From positions 7,091,001 through 7,155,000 of the forward strand of contig JAULSR010000001.1 of assembly GCA_030512295.1 (NCBI GenBank): a DNA stretch of 64,000 nucleotides, read 5' to 3'. The position numbers and the translations under genes were made by a program. How positions within the stretch are numbered: the stretch's first letter is position 1; every line of letters begins with the position of its first letter. Source of the stretch: Bombardia bombarda. Taxonomy: Eukaryota > Ascomycota > Sordariomycetes > Sordariales > Lasiosphaeriaceae. Below, in pieces: positions 20,307-30,651 of this stretch. The notes below the pieces were generated by a model. The model did not search any database. It was not told the origin of the DNA and saw only the letters and a list, made by a program, of their open reading frames with translations.

Positions 20307-21109
20307 ATGTCTCCGCTAAGCAGCTTCCTCCTGGCGGCCGGCCTGGTCATGCAGGCTAGTGCAACCACAATTCGCGTCGATGTCGGCAAGACAGGCCTCA
20401 CCTTCGACCCAAACGTCATAACGGCGGGAGTGGGCGACGTGCTAGAATTCCACTTCTACCCTCGCAACCACAGCGTCGTTTCGGGTCTCTGGACCCAAGC
20501 TTGCATCCCTCCCGCAAGCGGCGGGTTTTATACCGGATTTTTCCCCACTGCGAACAATACCGTCAACGTTTGTCTCTCCCCCGTTCAGCTTACTTCACGG
20601 ACACAACTATGACTAACCTGATCTTCCCGCTCCAGTCCCAGGTCTTCAGAGTCACCATCAACGACACCGACCCGCACGTGTTCTACTGCTCGCAGAACAC
20701 GGGCGCCCACTGCAGAAACGGCATGGTTGGCGTCGTCAACCCCTTTGGCAGCAACACGCTTGAGTTCTACGTTGGCCTGGCCAGGGGCGCCCTGACGGCC
20801 GTGTCCCCTCCGAGCGCCTTTGGGGGCACCATTGCGCAGGCGAATGCGTCGGCGTCTACTACCAGTGCCTCGGGAGGTTCCGGTGCCAGCTCCAGCACCA
20901 GCTCTGCTGCCTCTGAATCCGGCACAGGCAGTGCCAGCTCTGGGTCCATCACCGGTACTGGCACTGGCACTGGCACTGCCTCGGCCACATCTACGGCCAC
21001 CACCTCGTCCTCGTCTACGAGCCAAACGGCGACTAGCGGTTCTGGCTCGCTGGGAACGTCTTTTGCGGGGCTGGTTGCGGTTGGGGCTGCTGCTCTTGCC
21101 CTTGTTTAG
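20307..21109 (+). CDS. Extracellular cupredoxin-like Ser-rich GPI-anchored protein
   Basis: Two exons, 20307-20567 and 20636-21109, encode 244 residues. The start MSPLSSFLLAAGLVMQASA is a signal peptide. Residues about 20-140 form a cupredoxin fold: VDVGKTGLTFDPNVITAGVG, GDVLEFHFYPRNHSVV (first His ligand), ACIPPASGGFYTGFFP (Cys), then VTINDTDPHVFYCSQNTG, AHCRNGMVGVVNP (Cys, His, Met-side ligands). A long Ser/Thr/Gly-rich stalk and a hydrophobic end (GTSFAGLVAVGAAALALV) give a GPI anchor. Family proteins sit in the wall or membrane; copper binding is likely for this ligand pattern but not proven. The intron (68 bases) lies inside the fold, phase 0. Confidence 0.9.
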
Positions 21110-22889
21110 GCGTTGAGGTATTTGGAGTGGGCTTGGGAGATTTCGGCATCATATGGAGGTATTTGAACATGTATCTACTCGAGAACAACATCTCGTCCGT
21201 TATGCTGAGTAAAGTCATGAATTGTGATGTTAGTTTTCGGCCTTGTTTTTAAACATACCTACTTTGATTGCTGTAGGAATTGTTAAGCTGCAGTATATTA
21301 TCAAACTCGGACATCTTGAAATGAAAAGTGAAGTATCAAGAAATCTAAGATGTTCTTGCAGCACATTCATTGATGAGATACTACCAGACTTACAGTTGTT
21401 GGATTTGTTGTGAAAGTGTGTGGTAAGGTCACCATATATCAAGTCCTTTCATATCAAAACTCGTTGCGTTGGCAAGGGTGTGTTCTCTTCATAGTCTGTC
21501 ACAAATGAACAAATCATCTATACCTCATTCATGAGTGCATACTCGAGGTGCCCGTGATACGTAAAATGAAATTATTGAAAAGTGTCAATAGAAGCTTATT
21601 ACTACTCAGTTATGGTTTCTGTTATACTAGCCGAATCAGATTGTAACAAGCAATTTAATGACATTGACCTATGACGAAGTTGTCGCTGTAATGCCACAAA
21701 ACATTGTGGCGCCTGCAGGAGAGACATTGGCTGCATCGGGTCATGTAGCCGCGCAGTTAATCCCAACGATGTGCAAATCGGTCGAAAATAATCACTTTCT
21801 TCATACCAACGAGTACATCGATCTCATTGTCGGCTTCTCAACTGGTGGGTTAGGTACGGTAGCATTTTTAGGTGGTGGCCGGGTGGGAAACTTTCGGAGA
21901 CTCGGCAAGACGCAGGGGTTGGGGAGCCGAAAGCGAGTCTAGATCGTTGTTCAGCAGGACATTTGAGTGGGACACCAGCATTTCTCGGCTAATGCTAAGT
22001 GAGGAACACGCAGCCAAACAGCCCAAGACCACGATCCTCAAGATTTTTGACGATGTGTAAAGTTGGTACCGCCTTCCAATCATAATGTGCGTCTCATACC
22101 TACCTACCTATTTAGAAACAGGCACCGAAAAGTCAAAATCACTGAAAGTCTGAAGATTCGGAATCCCTATTTGAGTGCGCCAAGCCAATTGTGGCGCGCT
22201 TGCATCACCCCGTGGCGCCCCTCCACAACCAACCATAGGCGGTAGAACCCCGGATTCACTGGTAATTCGCAGCGGCCAGCGACTTTTCGGCGCAAAGGGG
22301 AACAAACAAGCCCCGCTGATCCATCCCACGCCATTTTAACACAGTACATCTTGGCACTCATTCCGCTTTTCCTTGTGCAGCAGTGCAGTGCCGCGGCAAT
22401 GGAGCTGCGGTAAAAGTGCCCAAGAAAGGCACTGCTGGTCAAGCCCGACCAAAACCCCGCCAATGGCCCCGGCGCGAGCAGGGGCAGCGTGATTTTTCTG
22501 TCCTGGTGACTGCCCGCTGTGGTCAAAGTGGTCTGACGTCTTTCCTCACGGCCAACGGCCGCCGCAATCCGCCGCAACTTTGAACCTTGACGAGACCAGA
22601 ACTGTAACTCATTCACCTAAAGACCTCCGCTCCCCTTTAGCCCGAAAGCGAAACCTTTGATTTCCATAATTAGAAAGCACTCCCTTACTTACGCTTTCCT
22701 CTGCTACATATCTCTATTCCCTAGGTGCATCTTCTTTGCTCTTGATTGCTTCCTGGTGGTAGTTGGTTGTCGCGCGCTCTCGGTGGTGTAGCGCATTCGA
22801 TGCGCGTGGAGTTTCGAAGATACCGAATCGACTTTCCCCCCCTTGAATCGAGTAGACCAAAAAAAAGAGGAAAACAGAGTTCGAACACC
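21110..22889. other. Intergenic, AT-rich left half
   Basis: No gene seen. The left half is AT-rich. The right end is the upstream region of AFG1, where an in-frame upstream ATG exists at 22800. Confidence 0.4.
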
Positions 22890-24777
22890 ATGCGCCCGCC
22901 ATCAAGGTCCTTGGTACCGACGACGGCTAGGAACGCCCTCGTCGATGCGATGACGTCCTTGCCGGCTCGAGGCGTCCGAACCCCGGATTATTGTGTGCAG
23001 CAGCGGCGCACACTATGCGCAGCCTGCGGGTGGATGACAGGGGCATCAGCTGGCAGTGGCCAACCACGACGAGTCTCGGTCGTCTCGAGAGGATATCTCC
23101 GATCTGTGAACCGAAATCGCCCGAAATCGACATGGGCGCGCCCTGTTGCCCTGCCTGCCACCTTCGTCGCTGGCCAGAGGAGACGGGCCTCTGCTTCGGC
23201 TGTCGCCAGCGCTGTCGAGGAGAATGGTCTGTAGCGCATCCGGCGCATTCTTCCATGTCGGGTGTGCGGACACTGGGCTTACCTGCTTCTTGTCGTAGTC
23301 GACCATGAGGACCTCCTTGGCCCCATACAAGAGTATGACCGTCGTGTTCACGAGGGCATAATTCGAAACGATGAGCACCAGAGAGGTAAGCAAAGCTGCC
23401 ACTCCAACTTGTTATCCGTGGCGGTTGAACTGACTTACCGCCCCCTCCACCCCTACAGGAATCATCCAGAGCCTGCAACATCTCCACGACGAACTGGCGC
23501 ATTACGCAGCACCGCCCGTGATCCAGCCGACACTCGAGTCCCTCAAGCCGTCCAGGTCGCTGTTCTCGTGGTTTGGAGGAGGAGGAGGCAACTCGAGGGG
23601 CGGGCCGGTGGGGGGAAGCGTGCCTGGCAACCTGCCGCGCGGGCTCTATCTCTTCGGCGACGTGGGCAGCGGCAAGACGATGATGATGGACCTCTTCTAC
23701 GACACGCTCCCGCCGTCGGTCCGGACCAAGACGCGGATCCACTTCCACAACTTCATGCAGGACGTGCACAGGCGGCTGCACCAGATCAAGATGCAGCACG
23801 GCAGCGACATCGACGCGGTGCCCTTCGTGGCGGCGCAGATCGCCGAGCAGGCCAACGTGCTGTGCTTCGACGAGTTCCAGTGCACCGACGTGGCCGACGC
23901 CATGATCCTGCGGCGGCTGCTCGAGTCGCTCATGTCGCACGGGGTCGTGCTCGTCACCACGTCGAACCGGCACCCGGACGAGCTGTACAAGAACGGCATC
24001 CAGCGCGACTCGTTTGTGCCGGCCATCCAGCTGCTCAAGAGCCGGCTGCACGTCATCAACCTCGACTCCACCACCGACTACCGCAAGATCCCCCGGCCGC
24101 CCTCGGGCGTCTACCACACCCCGCTCGACAACCACGCCGCCTCGCACGCCGAGAAGTGGTTCCGCTTCCTCGGCGACCCCGAGACGCCCGAGCCGCACCC
24201 CGAGGTGCAGCGCGTCTGGGGCCGCGAGATCATAGTGCCGCGCGTCAGCGGCCGCTGCGCCTGGTTCACCTTTGACGAGCTCATCGGCCGGCCCACGAGC
24301 GCGGCCGACTACATTGAGCTGATGCGGTCGTACGACGCCTTTGTGGTCACCGAGGTGCCGGGCATGACGTTCCGCCAGCGCGACCTCGCCCGCCGCTTCA
24401 TCACCTTCATCGACGCCGTGTACGAGTCGCACGCCAAGCTGGTGCTGACCACGGCCGTCCCGCTCGCCGAGCTCTTTGTCTCGCGCGCCGAGATGGAGGA
24501 GTCGATGAAGGGTGGTCCTGCGGCGGGCCGGTCGGTCGAGGAGGCCATGAGCCACATGATGGACGACTTGGAGCACAACGCCGAGCAGCTGTCCAAGTCG
24601 AACCTGTTCACAGGCGACGAGGAGGCCTTTGCGTTTGCCAGGGCCCTGTCCCGTCTGACCGAGATGGGGAGCAAGCTGTGGGTGGAGCGGGGCATGGGCC
24701 TGGAAAGTCAGGGCGGCAAGAAGGAGCGCGATGACTGGGCAAAGACTAGAAGTAGGCAGATGGAGGACAGCATGTGA
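22890..24777 (+). CDS. AFG1: AFG1/LACE1-type mitochondrial AAA ATPase
   Basis: Three exons (22890-23226, 23299-23385, 23459-24777) encode 580 residues. AFG1 is a mitochondrial inner-membrane ATPase that acts in turnover of misfolded or unassembled mitochondrially encoded proteins such as cytochrome c oxidase subunits. The N-terminus is Arg/Ser-rich without acidic residues early on, as expected for a mitochondrial presequence. Exon 2 carries GPIQEYDRRVHEGIIRNDEH, the typical family start. Exon 3 holds Walker A (LFGDVGSGKTMMMDLFYD), Walker B (VLCFDEFQCTDVADAMIL), a sensor region (VVLVTTSNRHPDELYKNGIQ) and the C-terminal WFTFDELIGRPTSAADYIEL and ARRFITFIDAVYESHAKLVL. An in-frame ATG at 22800 would add 30 residues; the later start gives the better targeting signal. 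A large open frame on the other strand is a shadow of GC-rich codons. Confidence 0.95.
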
Positions 24778-26334
24778 AAAATGTGGAGGTGTATTGCTGT
24801 TGTGTTGGAGAGAGGTGAGATAAGAGAGGATAGGATAGGAGAGAAAGGTAATGACTATCTGGCATCACCTACCAGGCTAGATACTTTGGCAGATAGATAC
24901 CCTGATGTCGGTTGGCTATTAATCTAGGTAGCAGACTTAGTTCGAGGCGGTAGATACCCCCCCCCCCCCCCCCCCCCCTTACTTGGAGCATTGAGTTGGG
25001 ACTTTTGGCAGTACTCTAGGTATTAACGAGAGCGAGAGATGGGGGCAGCGAACATGACATTGCACGAGATGAGACATAAAATAGAAGGAAATTCGGAAAG
25101 TATTTGTTCAAATAGCACTGGACTACTATCGACTTGGCTGCCAGCGCTTTGCAGCTATATACGAGTTAATTAATTATTGCTTTACTTGACCAGCCTTCGA
25201 AGCCAAGATCTGATGGTAATCATGAGAGACGGAGCTGGGTATGGGCTGACTGGAGTTACACCGCGGTCACGGTAAAACGTGCGGATCATTCCAGCTTTCG
25301 ATGTGGCCCTATCAAAGCCCCGGCCGCAGCGGGATAGGACCTGTACATACTGGACGTGTGGCTCTTGCCGTCTCTTGAACGGAAAAACGAGCTGGATTGA
25401 TGATTCTTCAACAGGGCGCTCTTTCTCATTGCCTGTCTCTCCAGTGCAGTTATTGCCTTTAGTTTGCTCCTTCCTTCCATTTAGCGAAGCGATTGCTGGA
25501 AAGAAGCAGCCATGACGTTTTGTTCGTCAGTGGGGCCTGCCTGGCTGCCTGCCCAAGGGCTGATTGGAAGGGAAAAGTCCCACCCACAGCCAAACAGCCA
25601 AGCGTGCAATTTGCAGGTGTGGAACTGATTGCAGGCGCGCACAGACCTGCTGCAGCATCTATAAAAAAGTGGCCACCCGGCCCAATTCTTCCAATCCTTT
25701 CTTCTTCTTTTTTTTTCTTCATACTTACCTTGGTTGACCACGGGGAGATCATGAACACCCTGTAGTGTGCCGGAGAGCCTGCATTGCACATCGTGGCGCT
25801 CGCCGGTATGAATTGTCCTTCGGGGCCGTTCCGGCCGGAATTTTTGATGCCTACCAACTCTTTTTCACTGTGTGCTCGGCCTTGTGTCGAGCTATGGGGA
25901 AGAAGCTTTCTGTTGTGTTTTGGTAGGTACTCTTGGCTTTGGTTGTGCATTGGCATTCTACATGTGTTGCTGCTGTGCTTGCGCCCCAATTTTGAATCTG
26001 TTCGCTGCTGGCCCAGGTTTGTGTTTGGAATCACTCATGGCAGCCTGGCAAGGTTGATGCGCGAGTCGATGCGTTACAAGACCGTTCAACCTTGAGATTG
26101 CCGCTGACAACCTGCCTACCGCAGCAGAATAGTCTTGCATCGTTTGACTGTCCGACTTGCCAGGCTGGCTGCTGAAATGGTCGACCTCTACGCCGCTTGC
26201 TCTACTGCTTTGCACACTAGGTTGAACACAACGAACACATGAAGCGCGCCACGTAGCAATTGTATACAATCTTTGTACAAAGGCATCTACTCGTACAATC
26301 TAGGTAGGTGCGACTCTTCTCAGTCCCATCACGA
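24778..26334. other. Convergent intergenic region with poly-C tract
   Basis: No gene seen. Holds the 3' ends of AFG1 and the minus-strand DUF1295-type gene, plus a 22-base C run. Confidence 0.4.
24957..24978. repeat. Poly-C tract (22 bases)
   Basis: Uninterrupted run of 22 C in intergenic DNA. Its real length is doubtful given the C/G-run deficits elsewhere in this window. Confidence 0.9.
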
Positions 26335-27213
26335 TCAGTAAATCCCTGGGAACAGCAAATACGGCACGTCCGTCTTGTACTGCGCCCACTGCTCCTTGTA
26401 CCGCCCGCTCATGTACTCATCCATGATGCCAATGGACCGGTAGGCAAAGGTCCAGAAACTCCACGCCGCCATGCCTAGGCCCGCGGTCCAGCCCCCGGCC
26501 GCGAGCGCGTACCCCGTCCGCCACAGCGTGTACCCACCGTAGTTGATGTGCCTCGCCTTGCCCCAGAGCCCCTCGTTGCAGATCCTGCCCTTGTTCCTGG
26601 GGTCGTCCTTGAAGTTCCTGCGCTGGATCTCGGGGATCGTCTCGAGCGCCATGCCGACCACGTACATGACGGAGCCGACGGCGGTGGGCAGGCTGACCGA
26701 CAGACCGCTGCTGGAGGAGCCGACGCGGGGCGTGGACAGGGCGGCCGAGGTGGCGGCGGTGACGAGCAGGAGGCTGGCGATGCTGTTGACGACGGTGTTG
26801 TAGATGGACACGGAGACGGCGGCTGAGGGCGGGAACTCCTCTTTGCTGGTGTAGAGCAGCCAGAAGATCTGCTTGACCGTGCTGCCGACGGCCATGGCGA
26901 GCAGGATCAGGCGCGGGAGCGGCAGGCTGACCGAGTCGAGCAGGGCGACGCCCGTCTCGTGCATCATGCTCGACGTGCCTGAGGCGTAGAGCGGGATGGT
27001 CGTCCCGCCGAGCTTGGTGACGAGCGAAGAGCCCCAGCCGCGCGCGAGGATCTGGTACTGCAGCAGCGGGTCGAGGGCGCGCAGGCCGACGAAGGTGGCC
27101 GTGCCGGCGGGGTTGGACTTGTAGACGCCGCGCTGGATGAGGTCGGTGCCGGCCGCCTTTTTGGTGGTGGTGCTGCCGCCCCCGGAGGGAGCTGGCGATG
27201 GTTGCGAGCTCAT
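26335..27213 (-). CDS. DUF1295-type polytopic membrane protein (steroid 5-alpha-reductase-like)
   Basis: An intronless 292-residue protein with about six hydrophobic segments (SLPLPRLILLAMAVGS, NSIASLLLVTAATSAAL, AVGSVMYVVGMALETIP, GGWTAGLGMAAWSFWTFAY). The C-terminal part has the signature of the DUF1295 / isoprenylcysteine methyltransferase-like fold: GLWGKARHINYGGYTLWRTG and the terminal RYKEQWAQYKTDVPYLLFPG, where members bind a nucleotide or SAM cofactor near the membrane. The enzyme activity of fungal relatives is not established. Start chosen at the first ATG with a Ser/Pro/Gly-rich head. Upstream in-frame extension is not supported. Confidence 0.8.
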   Translation of the reverse strand: MSSQPSPAPSGGGSTTTKKAAGTDLIQRGVYKSNPAGTATFVGLRALDPLLQYQILARGWGSSLVTKLGGTTIPLYASGTSSMMHETGVALLDSVSLPLPRLILLAMAVGSTVKQIFWLLYTSKEEFPPSAAVSVSIYNTVVNSIASLLLVTAATSAALSTPRVGSSSSGLSVSLPTAVGSVMYVVGMALETIPEIQRRNFKDDPRNKGRICNEGLWGKARHINYGGYTLWRTGYALAAGGWTAGLGMAAWSFWTFAYRSIGIMDEYMSGRYKEQWAQYKTDVPYLLFPGIY

Positions 27214-28236
27214 GCTTGAAGGGGATAATTGGAGGCTGGGAGGTCAAGTATGTCTTTCTTTCAGGGAGGAGAGATAGAGACGGAGAGGCGCCTCTGTTGC
27301 ACGACAGGATAGAGACTGGATTGGAACTATACCAATGCTCAAGCTGGCTGATGGAGGTACTGAAAGCAGGGTGAGGTCATTGACTTATTATACTCTTTAC
27401 ACTACCTTACCTTACCAAGGGAGGCACGACAGCGCACCCCCACTTCCCCGATGCCCGACTTCCAACGGTACCTACTACGTATCGAGGCAAGCTCTCTACG
27501 GTATTGTGGACGGGTGAAACCTCCCCATCCCGTCTTTGGGCAAAAAGATACTTTCGCAAAACTTCGGACACCGACTGCCATTAGAGCTGACAAACCATTG
27601 GCACCGGGGGAGAAATGGTTGCAAGAAACATACTCGTACAGGGGACGAGATCGTGGAGTTTCCAAGCTTTTTCGGGACCGAAGCCTTATTCCTCACCGCG
27701 GACGTCGCTTCAGTTGGCGCCGTGATGCCGATGGTGCTGTAATCCAGGCGTGAGACGCTATCGAGCTTCCATTCCAACCCTAGACGTTTCGCTATAATTT
27801 GTAATTTAAGCTGGCTGAAGTTATAGTCATGGCCATATGCACCCTTGCCCCCTGTCAAGATTTATATCCATCATTGATGGATAGGCAGTCTTGACCTTGT
27901 TCCATTTCTTCGATTTCCATGCGGGCAACCATCGGTTGTCAGTTGATGTGATCGACTGGGGGGCTGGGGTAGCGCATCGGTAGCGGCCTCATGAACCCTA
28001 GGCGATGGATCTGGCTTGGTGCTAGCTGTCCACAATCGGACTAGGTTATCGGCCTATCGTTATCGGGGCCAGCCAAGGAGCTTCCCGAAACAGCGCCTGT
28101 CGCCTCAGCGGCTGGGTGACGCACGCCTTCGTCGGAGCTCTCCAACCGCCAACTGAAGGACCCCCTCTTCCCTCTTCATCCATCATCAGATTACCAACCA
28201 AGAAATAAGGCATAAATATCTACAGCAGCATCCAAA
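27214..28236. other. Divergent intergenic region upstream of the aminopeptidase
   Basis: Two opposing open frames at 27451-27858 are both unrecognisable and are not called. A cluster of GATA sites lies at 28046-28064. Confidence 0.4.
28046..28064. promoter_or_regulatory. Cluster of three GATA-factor sites
   Basis: Three (T/C)TATCG motifs within 19 bases; on the other strand each reads CGATAA or CGATAG, matching HGATAR, the site of AreA/NIT2-type nitrogen regulators. It is about 175-190 bases upstream of the secreted aminopeptidase ATG, a gene class commonly under nitrogen control. Binding is inferred, not shown. Confidence 0.5.
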
Positions 28237-29519
28237 ATGAAAGTCACGAATGCCTCTCTTCTCACGCTGCTGCTTCCCGCAGTCAGTGGGCGCTTCTTTG
28301 AGCATGGCGAATCGGACCATGTGATGCTGTACCCCAACGGCCGCCCAGACACCTCCAAGGATACAACAAAATACCATATTGAGCTGTCGCCAGGCGAGAC
28401 GAGATGGGTAACAGAGGATGAGAAGTGGGAGCTGCGCCGAAATGGCCAGCGTTTCTTTGATATAACCGACCATCCCGACCTCGGTACTCTCAGCGCATCG
28501 ACCGCTTCCAAGAAGACCGTCTTCCCCAAGAAGCCAACCTTGCAGAAGGAGATCACTCCCTTGCTCAAAAACCTGTCCAAGAGCCAGATGGAGGACCACC
28601 TCACGACCTTTACGTCGTTCCATACCCGCTATTATAGGGTAGGTGATGATGACCACGATAGATTCAGAGATGCATCAGCTCACATGGGTAACTACAGTCC
28701 GACTATGGCCGTCAATCGAGCGAGTGGTTGCTGGCGCAGGTCAACGATATCATCAAAACCTCTGGCGCCGAGGGCTCCGTGAGCGCCAAGCACTTCAAGC
28801 ACGCGTGGGGCCAGAACAGCATCATCGCCACCGTCCCCGGCAAGACAAACTCGACCGTTGTCATCGGCGCGCACCAAGACTCGATCAACCTCTGGCTGCC
28901 GAGCGTCCTCGCCGCGCCCGGCGCCGATGACGACGGCAGCGGAACCGTCACCATCTTGGAGGCATTCCGCGTCCTCCTGCAATCCCAGGACATCATCAAG
29001 GGCAAGCAGGAGAACACGCTCGAGTTCCACTGGTACAGCGCCGAGGAGGGCGGCCTCCTCGGCAGCCAGGCCATCTTCTCGAGCTACGAGAAGGCCGGGC
29101 GCGACGTCAAGGCCATGCTGCAGCAGGACATGACGGGCTTTGTGACGCGCACGCTTGATGCCGGCAAGGTCGAGAGCGTCGGCGTTATCGTGGACTTTGT
29201 CGACCCGAACCTGACCGAGTTCATCAAGAAGGTGATTGTCGAGTACTGCGACATCCCCTTTGTCGAGACCAAGTGCGGCTATGCGTGCTCTGACCACGCC
29301 TCGGCCTCCAAGGCTGGGTACCCCTCTGCCTTCGTCATCGAGTCGGCGTTTGAGTACTCGGATAATCACATCCACAGCACCGAGGATCTCATCAAGTATC
29401 TCTCGTTCGACCACATGCTCCAGCACGCGCGCCTGACCCTTGCGTTTGGATACGAGTTGGCGTTTACCGACTTTGCAAAGTTGGAGAAGGGTAGCTCGAG
29501 TTCTATGGGCGATCTCTGA
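28237..29519 (+). CDS. Secreted leucine aminopeptidase, M28 family
   Basis: Two exons, 28237-28638 and 28698-29519, give 407 residues. A signal peptide (MKVTNASLLTLLLPAVSG) is followed by a propeptide to about residue 95 and the M28 zinc domain. Metal and catalytic motifs in order: VVIGAHQDS (His193), APGADDDGSG (bridging Asp), WYSAEEGG (Glu250/251), LQQDMTGF (Asp) and SDNHIHST (last His). Cysteines in ETKCGYACSDH likely form the disulfide seen in fungal LAP enzymes. It cleaves N-terminal hydrophobic residues from extracellular peptides for nitrogen supply. The 59-base intron is phase 0 and ends in CTACAG. The start is the first ATG after a run of three GATA sites about 180 bases upstream. 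Confidence 0.95.
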
Positions 29520-30651
29520 TGCCTTGATTTGATGCTTTCTTTGTGCATTTCTTTTGGATGGGGATATGACGACGACGACGAACACGTTTTGGAAGTCTTG
29601 TATGAGGATTGGACTGTTCATTGGACATATTTTCGGGCAAACACAGATACCGGGTTATGGAATAATCATGATAGGTCACACTGAATAGCTGGACATAGCA
29701 TGGGAATACTTATCTTGCATTGTATCGTTGATGAAGGATTGATTGATTGATTAGCTGCCTAGCCCCTTGATGATGGTGTGACCGGAACCTTAAGAGTTCA
29801 CCACGACCCATTTCTTAGCCTTTCCTCATCCGAGCTAGCTGTCACTGTTCTCCTGCCAAGAGAAGAAGCCGGAGGCACACTCGAGGCACACACTACTTCA
29901 GTGGCGCTGGGCCGGTTAGCCGTGTGGACGAGGTTGTTGGCCCCTCACCACCATGAGGGCCTTAGCTGACGTCATGGCACCTGAAGAACCGGGAAGCCTC
30001 AGCGAAGCCAATTCAGTATTCTGATGGGGAATGGGGAAGCTGGCTGGATGGACTCGAGTTGCTTTGGGATAACTTATCTTGCGAAATAACACAAATGCAA
30101 GGTGTATGGTGGTAAACACATTGTTGCATCGTCTTCTGTTACCTTATCTTTCTTTCCGCTATTGAGGGTTTTACAGTGGTGATCTTTCCAGCAGACCAAC
30201 CCCCACTAAAAAGGCCCCCCAGGGTAGCCCTCGAAAGAGTGACACACACGGGCGCCCACTTCCCCGGACCTGTCAACCGAGCCTCGATTCTTGGCAAAAG
30301 CTTGGCAAAGTTGGTTCTCGGATCCATTGTACTCCCCCAAGTAAGCGCACATCACGGCCTCTTGTTCAAGCCCATTTTGTTCATGCTTGTTTTGTCTACT
30401 CACTATTTCCCTCCCACCCCTCATTTAATCGCGCTAGATTGCGTAGCTCATTGAATCATGACAGTCTTTCCCTCCCGTTTCTGGGCATCTTGCCGGAAGT
30501 CCAACCCTTCATTACCACCAGATTAACCCCCTTTGTCCCCTCGTTCTCGAATGATACTATCACTCACAGCTCAATATACTCATATGTTTTGCAATTGATA
30601 AATTATTCAGTTCGAATTACCAAACTACAGACGACTGCAACATCACCCGGG
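29520..30651. other. Intergenic region
   Basis: No gene seen in 1.1 kb. Contains the promoter of the phospholipase D gene. Confidence 0.4.

Noticed and set aside
22927..24576. Very long open frame (549 codons) on the minus strand
   Set aside because: It lies antisense to AFG1, is Arg/His/Leu-rich and has no domain; it arises from G/C third positions of AFG1 codons.
25784..26095. Hydrophobic 103-codon frame
   Set aside because: Cys/Leu/Phe-rich from T-rich DNA, without start context or family resemblance.
27451..27858. Two opposing open frames upstream of the aminopeptidase
   Set aside because: Neither is recognisable, and each is open because stops are scarce in this short GC-balanced stretch.
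27970..27985. tRNA-like A-box (TAGCGCATCGGTAGCG) with a CTCATGA loop-like segment after it
   Set aside because: No acceptor or anticodon stem pairs, and there is no B-box (GGTTCGANTCC) downstream; at most a tRNA-Met relic.
28692..29621. 309-codon minus-strand open frame
   Set aside because: Antisense to the aminopeptidase exon 2 whose zinc motifs are clear on the plus strand.
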